DNA from: JAPLKX01 sp035530195
GTDB taxonomy: Bacteria; Hydrogenedentota; Hydrogenedentia; Hydrogenedentales; SLHB01
Assembly: GCA_035530195.1 (NCBI GenBank)
Contig: DATKVG010000072.1
Span: 1-7,373, forward strand
Length of the DNA stretch: 7,373 nucleotides
Direction: 5' to 3'
The notes beneath the pieces are model-generated. The model worked only from the letters and a program-made list of their open reading frames with translations, searched no databases and was not told the origin of the DNA. The translations under genes were made by a program, and so were the position numbers. Position 1 is the first letter of the stretch. Each line of letters begins with the position of its first letter. Shown piece by piece: positions 1 to 6,755 of the stretch.

Positions 1-78
1 CCCGCCGTGCTGGATGATCTGCATGTCCTGGAGCAGTTGGGCAATCATTTTTACGAGCGGCATGCGCAGGTCGGTCAC
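1..78 (-). CDS. Unidentified protein, N-terminal 26 codons only (runs off the left edge)
   Basis: I do not recognise this gene. The frame is open from a GTG at 78-76 to the window edge and encodes 26 residues, starting M-T-D-L-R-M-P-L-V-K and continuing with an amphipathic, Gln- and Leu-rich stretch. The start is well supported: a GGAGGA Shine-Dalgarno sequence lies 6 nt upstream, and the GTG overlaps the nfeD stop codon as GTGA, the classic arrangement for translational coupling. An in-frame ATG at 63-61 is a less likely start because no ribosome site sits at the right distance. The visible residues contain no signal peptide or membrane segment. That argues weakly against the usual NfeD partner, a stomatin/flotillin-like SPFH protein with an N-terminal membrane anchor. 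The tight coupling to nfeD suggests a related role, but the function cannot be assigned. Confidence 0.72.
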   Translation of the reverse strand, partial: MTDLRMPLVKMIAQLLQDMQIIQHGG

Positions 79-1652
79 GTTTGTTCCTCCAACCGGTCGA
101 CTACGTATCGGTTTCCATCGACTTGCACGATAACAATGGGCGTGCCGGGTTCAATATACTCCGCCCGGCTCACAACTTGAATGGTTTTTTCGCCGAACCG
201 GCCCCTGCCTGCCGGCCTTAACAGGCTGAGGGCGACACCATGTTGGCCCAAAGCGGCGCTTTCTTCAACGGCCGACTGCACGACGTAGCCCCGGCCCTGC
301 AACTGCTCGTGCGTTTGGACAAGCCGGCCGTACATCGCCGTCTTGGGCAGGAACCGCCATGTCGCGTAGATGAGCAGGCCAAGGCTCAGCGTCGCTATCA
401 GCAACGATTTCATGGCGTCGGACATGCGATCGTATTCCCAACTGAACTCGGGTATCGGCGCCGTGGTTAGCGTCGTGTACAGCCCTACCAAGAGGCACAA
501 GATGCCCGCCGCCCCGACAAAACCGAATCCCGGCAACGCGAAAATCTCAATCGCGATCAGGACCAGGCCTGTTGCCACCAGGATCACGTCAAAAAAGTCC
601 GCGATCCCGATAACGAGATGGGACCCGAAGAACAGGGTCAGGCAGATAATACCCACAATACCCGGTGCGCCGAAACCCGGCGTCTTGATTTCCAAATATA
701 TCCCGCCGATACCAAGCATCAGCAGAAGGCCCGCCACCACCGGGTTTGTCAGCCATCGGAAGATCCGCTCGCCCGCCGACATGTCCAGCCGGCGCACTTC
801 CGCATCCGAATACGCGTACTGAGCCAGCACACCCTGAAGGTCGTTGGCAATGGCCGGAATCAGCCCATAGTGCAGGGCTTCCTGGGCGGTCAGGGTGAGC
901 AGCTTGCCCGTGGGCAGAATAACCTCGCCTTGCGGCCGTGGGCCGGCAACAGGGGCGGAGCCTGCAGGCCCGCGCCCGTCCACCTGCGCCCGCAACCGCC
1001 CGTCTCCGAGCGACAGGTCAAAAACCCGGCGCACAACTTCAGAGGGATCGATTTCGCCCGGCCGGCGGGGCTGGTTCAGGTCCGATGCAGCGGGCGGTTC
1101 CAAGCTGCTGCCGGTGTACACGCCGTAAATCTGCAACTGGCCTTGCGCGTCCGTATAGGCGTGAAGTTCGATGTCTTTGTCGACCATGGCCTCGGCGATA
1201 GCCGGATTGCGGTTTTTGCGCTCGGCCAGCGATCGCATCCGAGCCCGCATGTACGAAACTTCTTTCTCGCCGGTCGGCAACATGCCTTCGGGCGTGGCCA
1301 TCACGGGCGTGGCGGTGCCGATGTTGGCCTCGGGCGCCATGATAAGCTCGTCGCAACTGTAGCTGATCAGGGCGCCTGCCGAAATCGCGCCCATCCCTTT
1401 GATAAAGGCGATCGTGCGGATGGGCGTGCCGATAATGGCGTTCGAGATGTCAATGGCGGAGTCGATCCGGCCCCCGGGGGTGTCGACCTCGAAAATTATC
1501 GCCTGGGCGCCGCTGGCCTCGCGTATCACCCGTTCCACAAAAACGCGCATCCCATCGTCAACCATGCCATTGACCGGGCAGACCACGACGAAACCTTCCG
1601 CGCCGCCGGCAAACGTGCCCAGCAGCAGAATCAACGGCAGAAGCAGTCTCAT
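75..1652 (-). CDS. nfeD: Long-form NfeD: membrane serine protease with ClpP-like domain and OB-fold tail
   Basis: A 525-residue NfeD family protein, predicted to be a membrane-bound protease acting with stomatin/flotillin-type proteins in membrane quality control. In order it shows: a signal peptide (about 1-18, hydrophobic core LLLPLILLLG); a ClpP/crotonase-like protease domain with DTPGG at 57-61 and GAISAGA at 88-94; about five membrane segments (roughly 303-321, 330-350, 355-373, 377-396, 413-432); and a C-terminal soluble domain (about 445-523) typical of the NfeD OB fold. By analogy with the Pyrococcus protease PH1510 (Ser97/Lys138), Ser91 and Lys130 would form the catalytic dyad; Lys130 precedes a matching SYMRARMRSLA stretch. 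An insertion of about 85 residues (roughly 163-247), Pro/Gly-rich towards its end, interrupts the protease domain before the conserved GKLLTLTAQEAL segment. The ATG is preceded by GAGG with a 5-nt spacer, and a promoter lies further upstream. The protein is longer than most NfeD proteins because of the insertion. Confidence 0.95.
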   Translation of the reverse strand: MRLLLPLILLLGTFAGGAEGFVVVCPVNGMVDDGMRVFVERVIREASGAQAIIFEVDTPGGRIDSAIDISNAIIGTPIRTIAFIKGMGAISAGALISYSCDELIMAPEANIGTATPVMATPEGMLPTGEKEVSYMRARMRSLAERKNRNPAIAEAMVDKDIELHAYTDAQGQLQIYGVYTGSSLEPPAASDLNQPRRPGEIDPSEVVRRVFDLSLGDGRLRAQVDGRGPAGSAPVAGPRPQGEVILPTGKLLTLTAQEALHYGLIPAIANDLQGVLAQYAYSDAEVRRLDMSAGERIFRWLTNPVVAGLLLMLGIGGIYLEIKTPGFGAPGIVGIICLTLFFGSHLVIGIADFFDVILVATGLVLIAIEIFALPGFGFVGAAGILCLLVGLYTTLTTAPIPEFSWEYDRMSDAMKSLLIATLSLGLLIYATWRFLPKTAMYGRLVQTHEQLQGRGYVVQSAVEESAALGQHGVALSLLRPAGRGRFGEKTIQVVSRAEYIEPGTPIVIVQVDGNRYVVDRLEEQT

Positions 1653-1657
1653 CGCAG

Positions 1658-1661
1658 CCTC
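1658..1661 (-). promoter_or_regulatory. Ribosome binding site of nfeD
   Basis: The minus strand reads GAGG followed by a 5-nt spacer and the ATG of nfeD. The hydrophobic signal peptide begins immediately at this ATG, so the ribosome site and the protein features agree on the start. Confidence 0.7.
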
Positions 1662-1705
1662 ACGTGGTTACTCTCCACTACGCATACACTTAGTATTCCA
1701 CAATT

Positions 1706-1734
1706 ATTCTACGCCGGTGCGAACAGGCGTTCAA
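1706..1734 (-). promoter_or_regulatory. Sigma70-type promoter for nfeD
   Basis: On the minus strand, TTGAAC (1734-1729, 4 of 6 matches to TTGACA) is followed by a 17-nt spacer and TAGAAT (1711-1706, 5 of 6 matches to TATAAT). It lies in the 110-nt gap between the hydrolase stop codon and nfeD. Transcription would start near 1699, leaving a leader of about 45-50 nt that carries the nfeD ribosome site. The DNA just downstream is AT-rich against a GC-rich background, as expected at a promoter. This is read from sequence alone, and the organism's sigma factor preference is unknown. Confidence 0.6.
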
Positions 1735-1762
1735 AGAAGCCCCCAGGGTCCCAGGGTTGCGG

Positions 1763-3856
1763 TTAACGCCCAGTCAGGCGCGGCGCAAGGACCGCCGTCC
1801 AAGCCGCGTAGCCTTCGTCGTTGAGATGAAGCCCGTCTTTCTGGAGAAACTCGGCTCGCGGCTTGCCGTCAGGACCGAGGCTGGTCTCCGTCATGTCAAC
1901 GAACTCGAGCCGCTTGTCCGTCCGGGTAAATTCTTCAATCAACTTGTTCGCCCTGTCCATAATGGGCCACTTGGCCCACCGGGCGAGGCTGGGCTTGATA
2001 GACAAGTAAAGGATCCTTGTTTCCGGCAAAACCTTGTGAATGTGGTTCGCAAACTTCTTGAAATCATCCGCCACATCTTCCGCACCCAGCCCGTGGGCGA
2101 TGTCGTTGTCGCCCGCGTACACTACAATCGTCTTCGGGGCAAGCGGAACGATGATTCTGTCGGCATAGTAAACCGAGTCGCGCATGTGCGACCCGCCAAA
2201 TCCACAGTTGACCGTATGGACGTTCGGGAAAAACCGCGGCAGGTCCCATAAAACCATCGTGGAACTGCCGGCAAAAACCGCCCCGCCTTTTGCTGGCCCC
2301 TCTTTGGCCAGGCGTTGTTCCAGTTTGCCAATCGTGTCTTCCCAACGCGTGACAGGCATGGCCGCCTCGATGGCGTGACGGATGTCACGAAACATCTCAA
2401 CGGCATACACCGTCGCGTTCTTCAGTTCCAACTCGAGCCGCACGATTTTCCCGGCCAATTCGTCCAGTGGCCGCTTCCAACTGAGGAGTTGCGCGACCTT
2501 GTCTTCGGCGATGGGCGCGGCGTCGGCGAAGGCGAACCCTTCAATTGCTTTCCCTTTGGCGTCGACTACTTGCACCTTTATTGACCCGCCCCGGGCGTCG
2601 GCGTTTATAGCCAGAGCGGCGCCCTCGAGCACCAGCGGAACGGTCACAATCCGGCCAGGCGCCGATTGCGCGGCCCAGCCGGAATATCGGTCGCGTGGGA
2701 TGGTGACGAGACCAATCTGCCGCTCTTCAAACCGGTTGATTTTGTGGCCGCGGGCGTAGCCGCCGTAATACAGGTAAACTTCGTCGCCCACCAGGACCTG
2801 CTCGTCAATCCAGGCGTGGGCATGATCCCACGCGCCCTTTTTCGGGTCGGGGTTGAAAAAGTGGGCGGGATCGCGCGTCCACGTCTCGCCGTCACGCGAC
2901 CACGCCAGGGCCGTGTAGCCGACGCCATAGGCATCCGGCGGGTCGGGCGGGTCGTCGGCCTTTAGATCGTCGCGCAAAACCTTCACCATGCCCAACAGAA
3001 GACCCCCGCGCGCCAGGTAGCCGTCCATGGCGTAGAACTGCGTCTCGCCCTCGTCGGCGTCTGCGTCCGGCAACACCACGTACCGTGGCCGCGTCCAATG
3101 AAGCAGGTCGGTGCTGTGGCTATGCATGGTGACGCGCCTGTTGCCCTGCCAGGTGTCGCCGGAGCGGTACACGCTGACTGTGGCCGTGTAACGGCTGCGG
3201 AGCGGGTCATATGACAGGCCCGTAATATCATGGTTTTGCCGGATCAGCACGTCCGGCGACAGCGGCGTCCACGCGAGGCCGTCCGGCGACGTGGCGATTC
3301 TGAGCCCGCCGTCGAACCACCACCCATATTTGTACCGTTGCGACGGATTGGCGGCCGCGGCGCCGTCATCCACGATGCTGACGCCGAACTGTATCGGGCC
3401 GCCCGGGTCGTCCAAAAGGTCCGCCGGCCGCACCCAATGAATCCCGTCCGCCGATTCCATGTAACCAAGGCGCGACCTCGAGGGATTACTATCCTCCGTG
3501 CGCCGACCAAACCAAAGCCGGAACCGGCCGGTCTCCCCGTCCCGCAGCACCGTCATATACGGTTGGAAACACCCGTCTTCCTTACCGGTCACAATCGGGT
3601 TGGGAATCCGGGCGTCACGTTCCGGCACGTTCACCACCCGGCCCACGCCCTCAACGGTTTCAAAGTAATAGTCGTCGATAAACAAGTGCGGGCCCGGCGC
3701 GAGGCGAAGCGGTGGATTGGGCCGCACCGCCGGTTCTTTTCCATACAGGCGCGCGCCGGACTCCGTCAACGGCACCGCCTCGGCGTTTTCAGAAAAATGA
3801 GACGCTTGGCCAAGCATCAAAAGGCCAATCACCGCACAAAGTAGATAGGTCGCCAT
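1763..3856 (-). CDS. Exported beta-propeller / beta-sandwich / SGNH (GDSL-like) hydrolase fusion
   Basis: A 697-residue predicted exported protein in three parts. After a hydrophobic N-terminus (about 4-17, probable signal peptide, though with no Lys or Arg before the core), residues about 50-395 resemble the glycoside-hydrolase-like five-bladed propeller of the GH43/GH32 type. Repeated strand motifs occur at 135 (SADGIHW), 190 (SPDGLAW), 248 (STDLLHW) and 320 (SRDGETW). Residues about 400-490 look like a beta-sandwich of the kind that often follows such propellers. Residues about 525-697 form an SGNH hydrolase with a complete catalytic set: Ser532 in AGSST, glycines in NCGFGGS (550-556), Asn584 in GDND, and Asp674/His677 in DGLH. 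Such domains usually act as esterases or deacetylases on acylated sugars or lipids. The substrate is unknown, and I cannot confirm catalytic carboxylates in the propeller. The ATG has AGGGGA 7 nt upstream and lies 12 nt after the hemW stop, suggesting cotranscription. Confidence 0.9.
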   Translation of the reverse strand: MATYLLCAVIGLLMLGQASHFSENAEAVPLTESGARLYGKEPAVRPNPPLRLAPGPHLFIDDYYFETVEGVGRVVNVPERDARIPNPIVTGKEDGCFQPYMTVLRDGETGRFRLWFGRRTEDSNPSRSRLGYMESADGIHWVRPADLLDDPGGPIQFGVSIVDDGAAAANPSQRYKYGWWFDGGLRIATSPDGLAWTPLSPDVLIRQNHDITGLSYDPLRSRYTATVSVYRSGDTWQGNRRVTMHSHSTDLLHWTRPRYVVLPDADADEGETQFYAMDGYLARGGLLLGMVKVLRDDLKADDPPDPPDAYGVGYTALAWSRDGETWTRDPAHFFNPDPKKGAWDHAHAWIDEQVLVGDEVYLYYGGYARGHKINRFEERQIGLVTIPRDRYSGWAAQSAPGRIVTVPLVLEGAALAINADARGGSIKVQVVDAKGKAIEGFAFADAAPIAEDKVAQLLSWKRPLDELAGKIVRLELELKNATVYAVEMFRDIRHAIEAAMPVTRWEDTIGKLEQRLAKEGPAKGGAVFAGSSTMVLWDLPRFFPNVHTVNCGFGGSHMRDSVYYADRIIVPLAPKTIVVYAGDNDIAHGLGAEDVADDFKKFANHIHKVLPETRILYLSIKPSLARWAKWPIMDRANKLIEEFTRTDKRLEFVDMTETSLGPDGKPRAEFLQKDGLHLNDEGYAAWTAVLAPRLTGR

Positions 3857-3863
3857 TACGAGT

Positions 3864-3869
3864 TCCCCT
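3864..3869 (-). promoter_or_regulatory. Ribosome binding site of the propeller/SGNH hydrolase gene
   Basis: AGGGGA on the minus strand, 7 nt before the ATG, touching the hemW stop codon. It supports this ATG as the start and fits reinitiation by ribosomes finishing hemW. Confidence 0.65.
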
Positions 3870-4969
3870 TAACCGACAATCTCCAATCCGATCTCGTTGT
3901 TGAGTTCAAAACCTCTTTCCGTCGGCGCTATGTGGACATCATCTTCCCACAGCAGGCCGCGGCCGATCAGCTTGTCGATGGGGGCGGCAAATTTGGGACG
4001 GATTTCCTGGCCAAAACGGCGCACATACTCAGACTTCTCGATACCGGCCTTTAGGCGGAAGTGCTGGATGAGCGTTTCAACGCGGATTTCGCGTTCGGTG
4101 AGGCAGATGGATTCTTCTTTAGCCCCCGGGTTTGCGGTGTAACGCTCGATATCGGCGGGATTGCGGGCGCGTACGCTGTCGATAAACGAATAAGCGGCCG
4201 CACCGAACCCGGCGTACTCCTCGTTGCGCCAATAGATCAGGTTGTGCCGGCATTGGTAGCCGGGAAGGGCGTAGTTGCTGATTTCATAATGGTCGTACGC
4301 GGAGAGCCGGCTGGCCGCCTGGTGGTAGAGGCGCAGCCACGTCTCATCGTCGACCGCCTCGTGCGCCCGCGCGGCAAACGGCGTTTCCGGCTCGTACGTG
4401 AGGCCGTACGTCGAGACGTGTTTCGGCTGCAGCGCGATGCACTGCTCCAATGTTTCCGGCCACGCGTCAACCGGCTTCGCGCCGAATATGAGGTCCATGC
4501 CCCAATTGTCGAAACCGCCCGCAACCAGCTTGCATGCGCGGACGGCCGTGGCGGCATCATGGCGCCTGCCAAGGTAACGGAGCGTGGCGCCGTTGAAGCT
4601 TTGCACGCCCAGGGTGACTCGGTTGATCCCCGCCCGTTTCCAGGCTTCGATCAACTCAGTCGTTACATCGTCCGGATTGGATTCGATGGTTATTTCGGCA
4701 TCCGCCGTGACCGCGAACTTCTTTCGCAGTGCCTCAAGAATGCACCTCAAGCCCGATTCTTTCATCAAAGATGGCGTGCCACCCCCAAAAAAGATCGCGG
4801 CCAATGTGCCCGCATTGGCCAATGCGCCCGCACGGGGAAATGTCAGAATCTCCTGGCACACGGATTCGACATACGCGGATGGAACGGCGCCCGCGATGTC
4901 GACGCTGAAAAAATCACAATACGGACAAAGCGTGCGGCAAAACGGGATATGAATATACACGCCGATCAT
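3869..4969 (-). CDS. hemW: Radical SAM heme chaperone HemW (HemN-like)
   Basis: A 366-residue cytoplasmic radical SAM protein of the HemW family, which binds heme and delivers it to target proteins such as respiratory enzymes. It is often misannotated as oxygen-independent coproporphyrinogen III oxidase. The [4Fe-4S] cluster motif is Cys11-x3-Cys15-x2-Cys18, followed by Asp-Phe (CPYCDF), the form typical of HemW. SAM-binding elements follow: GGGTPS at 62-67, ESNP at 96-99 and GVQSF at 121-125. HNLIYW at 242-247 matches the HNxxYW motif conserved in HemW, and YEISNYA at 228-234 is also a family hallmark. Residues about 285-360 fit the C-terminal HemN_C wing domain. The length is normal and no key residue is missing. 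The ATG is chosen because the family begins directly with a short strand before IHIPFC; the upstream ribosome site is weak (AGAGA-like). It lies 89 nt after cimA and 12 nt before the exported hydrolase. Confidence 0.95.
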   Translation of the reverse strand: MIGVYIHIPFCRTLCPYCDFFSVDIAGAVPSAYVESVCQEILTFPRAGALANAGTLAAIFFGGGTPSLMKESGLRCILEALRKKFAVTADAEITIESNPDDVTTELIEAWKRAGINRVTLGVQSFNGATLRYLGRRHDAATAVRACKLVAGGFDNWGMDLIFGAKPVDAWPETLEQCIALQPKHVSTYGLTYEPETPFAARAHEAVDDETWLRLYHQAASRLSAYDHYEISNYALPGYQCRHNLIYWRNEEYAGFGAAAYSFIDSVRARNPADIERYTANPGAKEESICLTEREIRVETLIQHFRLKAGIEKSEYVRRFGQEIRPKFAAPIDKLIGRGLLWEDDVHIAPTERGFELNNEIGLEIVG

Positions 4970-5058
4970 CTGTGCCGTCTCTTTCGACCTCGGGGGAACT
5001 TGAGGTGGCGATGTGCGGCCTGAAATCTCTTCCGACTAATCCGAAATCCGCAATTGGA

Positions 5059-6645
5059 TCAGGCGTTGTGCCCGCGGCTTTTCAAAAGTTTGTATTCAAT
5101 ACTGTCGACAAGCGCTTCGTACGACGCCGAAATAATATTCTCAGAAACGCCCACCGTGCTCCAGCTTTGTTCAATATCGCTGGACTCGATCAACACGCGC
5201 GTTTTTGCCCCTGTTGCGGCTTGGGCGTTGAGAATACGCACTTTGTAGTCCTCGAGATGGACGTCGTGCAACTCCGGATACCAGTCCTCGACCGCTTTTC
5301 TAAACGCGTTGTTGAGCGCATCCACGGGGCCGTCGCCTTCCGACACGGTGTGCATAAGCGTGCCGTCGGGCATTTGCAGCTTGACGGTGGCCTCGGCGAC
5401 GGCCGTCCGTTCCTGGGCGTGTTGCGTTACCGTCACGTGGTAGCCCAGCACGGTAAAGAACGTGCGATACCGGCCCTTGGCCTTGCGCATCAGCAGTTCC
5501 AGCGACGCATCGGCCCCTTCAAACTCATAGCCTTGGCTTTCCAGTTCTTTGATGCGGGCCAGAATGCTGCGCGTGTCCGGATCTTCTCGGTCGAGTTCAA
5601 GGCCGAGTTCCGCCGCCTTTTGCAGAAGGCTCGCGCGGCCGGACACTTCACTGACGGTTATGCGGGTGCGGTTCCCGACCGATTCCGGGATGATGTGCTC
5701 ATAGCTTTCCTTGAGCTTGTGGACCGCATCGGCGTGCATGCCTGCCTTGTGCGTGAACGCGTCCCGGCCAACGAACGGATCGGCGTCGCGGGGGACCATG
5801 TTGGCGAGTTCCGCAATGAGGTGCGATAGCCGCGTCAGGTTCGAGAGTTGCTGCGGCGCAACCACCTCAAGCCCCATCTTGAGCTGGAGGTTCGGGATGA
5901 TCGTGGAGAGATTGGCGTTGCCCGTGCGCTCGCCGTACCCGTTGATGGTTCCCTGCACGTGGAGCGCCCCGGCCTTTACGGCCGCAAGCGAGTTCGCCAC
6001 GGCGCAACCAGTATCGTTGTGCGTGTGGATGCCCAGCTTCGAATTCGGCAGCCGCATCTTTACCGCGGAAATCGTCGCTGAAACCTCATGCGGCAAGCGG
6101 CCGCCGTTCGTGTCGCACAAAATCAGGACCTCCGCCCCGGCTCCCGCCGCCTGCTCGAGCATGGCAAGGGCGTATTCGGCGTCTTCCGCGTAGGCGTCGA
6201 AAAAATGTTCGGCGTCTACGAAAACGCGGCGACGGTGTTTGCGCAGATATCGGATGGACTCGTCGATGATGGCAAGATTTTGGTCGAGCGTCGTGCGGAG
6301 AACATGCTTCACGTGGCTGGGCGAGCTCTTCGCGAAGATCGTTACCACGTCCGTCTTCGCCGCCAGGAGCGCCTTCAGGTTGACGTCGTCTTCCACGGCT
6401 GATTTGGCATGGCGGGTGCTGCCGAACGCCGCCAGTTTCGTATGGCGCAGTTCAATGTCCCGCACTCGGGCAAATAGGTCCGCCGCTTTCGGATTCGAGG
6501 TCGGCTGGCCGCCTTCGATGAAGTCCACCCCGAACGCGTCCAATTCCTGAACAATCTTAACCTGATCTTCGGCGCTGAACTTGATTCCGGGACCCTGCGC
6601 CCCGTCGCGCAACGTCACATCGTAAATGTCGATCTTCACGGGCAA
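5059..6645 (-). CDS. cimA: (R)-citramalate synthase CimA
   Basis: This enzyme condenses pyruvate with acetyl-CoA to (R)-citramalate, the first step of threonine-independent isoleucine synthesis. With the start used here it has 528 residues, the usual CimA length. The TIM-barrel HMGL-like domain shows TLRDGAQ at 11-17 (catalytic Arg and metal Asp), the metal-binding HTHND at 207-211 and NGYGERTGN at 235-243. A LeuA-type allosteric domain (about 395-520), where isoleucine feedback would act, completes the protein. IYDVTLRDGAQGPG and the full length favour CimA over 2-isopropylmalate synthase. The start is uncertain: AGGAGA (6660-6655) lies 10 nt upstream of a TTG at 6645 and 16 nt upstream of an in-frame GTG at 6639. 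An ATG at 6693 would add a basic, unconserved 16-residue tail with no good ribosome site. The usual GGWPGSNP loop reads GGQPTSNP here (45-52). The ApgM-like gene lies about 110 nt upstream. Confidence 0.93.
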   Translation of the reverse strand: MPVKIDIYDVTLRDGAQGPGIKFSAEDQVKIVQELDAFGVDFIEGGQPTSNPKAADLFARVRDIELRHTKLAAFGSTRHAKSAVEDDVNLKALLAAKTDVVTIFAKSSPSHVKHVLRTTLDQNLAIIDESIRYLRKHRRRVFVDAEHFFDAYAEDAEYALAMLEQAAGAGAEVLILCDTNGGRLPHEVSATISAVKMRLPNSKLGIHTHNDTGCAVANSLAAVKAGALHVQGTINGYGERTGNANLSTIIPNLQLKMGLEVVAPQQLSNLTRLSHLIAELANMVPRDADPFVGRDAFTHKAGMHADAVHKLKESYEHIIPESVGNRTRITVSEVSGRASLLQKAAELGLELDREDPDTRSILARIKELESQGYEFEGADASLELLMRKAKGRYRTFFTVLGYHVTVTQHAQERTAVAEATVKLQMPDGTLMHTVSEGDGPVDALNNAFRKAVEDWYPELHDVHLEDYKVRILNAQAATGAKTRVLIESSDIEQSWSTVGVSENIISASYEALVDSIEYKLLKSRGHNA

Positions 6646-6654
6646 ACCTGCACG

Positions 6655-6660
6655 TCTCCT
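6655..6660 (-). promoter_or_regulatory. Ribosome binding site deciding the cimA start
   Basis: AGGAGA on the minus strand is the only good Shine-Dalgarno sequence near the 5' end of cimA. It lies inside the frame opened by the upstream ATG at 6693, so it points to a later start: TTG at 6645 (10-nt spacer) or, less well spaced, GTG at 6639 (16 nt). Confidence 0.5.
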
Positions 6661-6755
6661 GTTCTTGTGCGCGCCATTCTTAAAAGGGATCATTCACCAA
6701 TGCCTGGAGTTATGCTCACTGTGGGGGCTGAAAAGGTGCGCGCGACCCTGTTTTA

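Noticed and set aside
1740..1756. Possible hairpin (CCCTGGGACCCTGGGGG) after the hydrolase stop codon as a terminator
   Set aside because: It can form only a short CCC/GGG stem with a large loop and is not followed by a T run, only CTTCTTT. It is too weak to call.
618..1766. A 382-codon open frame on the plus strand opposite nfeD
   Set aside because: It is a by-product of GC-rich codon use in nfeD. Its translation is rich in Arg, His, Gly and Ala with no domain, and the minus-strand frame has a signal peptide, catalytic motifs and membrane segments.
3230..3844. A 204-codon open frame on the plus strand opposite the propeller domain
   Set aside because: Arg/Pro-rich shadow translation with no motif; the minus-strand protein explains this region.
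3869..4969. Oxygen-independent coproporphyrinogen III oxidase (HemN) for the radical SAM gene
   Set aside because: The CPYCDF cluster motif, the HNLIYW motif and the short 366-residue length are those of the HemW heme chaperone, not of the longer true HemN.
4061..5023. A 320-codon open frame on the plus strand opposite hemW
   Set aside because: The opposite strand encodes a complete HemW with all motifs. The plus-strand product is Arg-rich and has no recognisable domain.
4972..5829. A 285-codon open frame on the plus strand opposite cimA
   Set aside because: It mirrors the C-terminal part of a well-supported citramalate synthase and shows no coding signature of its own.
5059..6645. 2-isopropylmalate synthase (LeuA) or homocitrate synthase for the HMGL-like gene
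   Set aside because: The IYDVTLRDGAQGPG N-terminus, the EGG-P-SNP loop and the 528-residue length follow the CimA pattern rather than the FDTTLRDGEQ pattern of LeuA.
6731..6747. GGTCGCGCGCACC followed by TTTT between the ApgM-like gene and cimA as a terminator
   Set aside because: Only three outer base pairs form before mismatches at the next positions, and the T run is four bases. It is not a credible intrinsic terminator.
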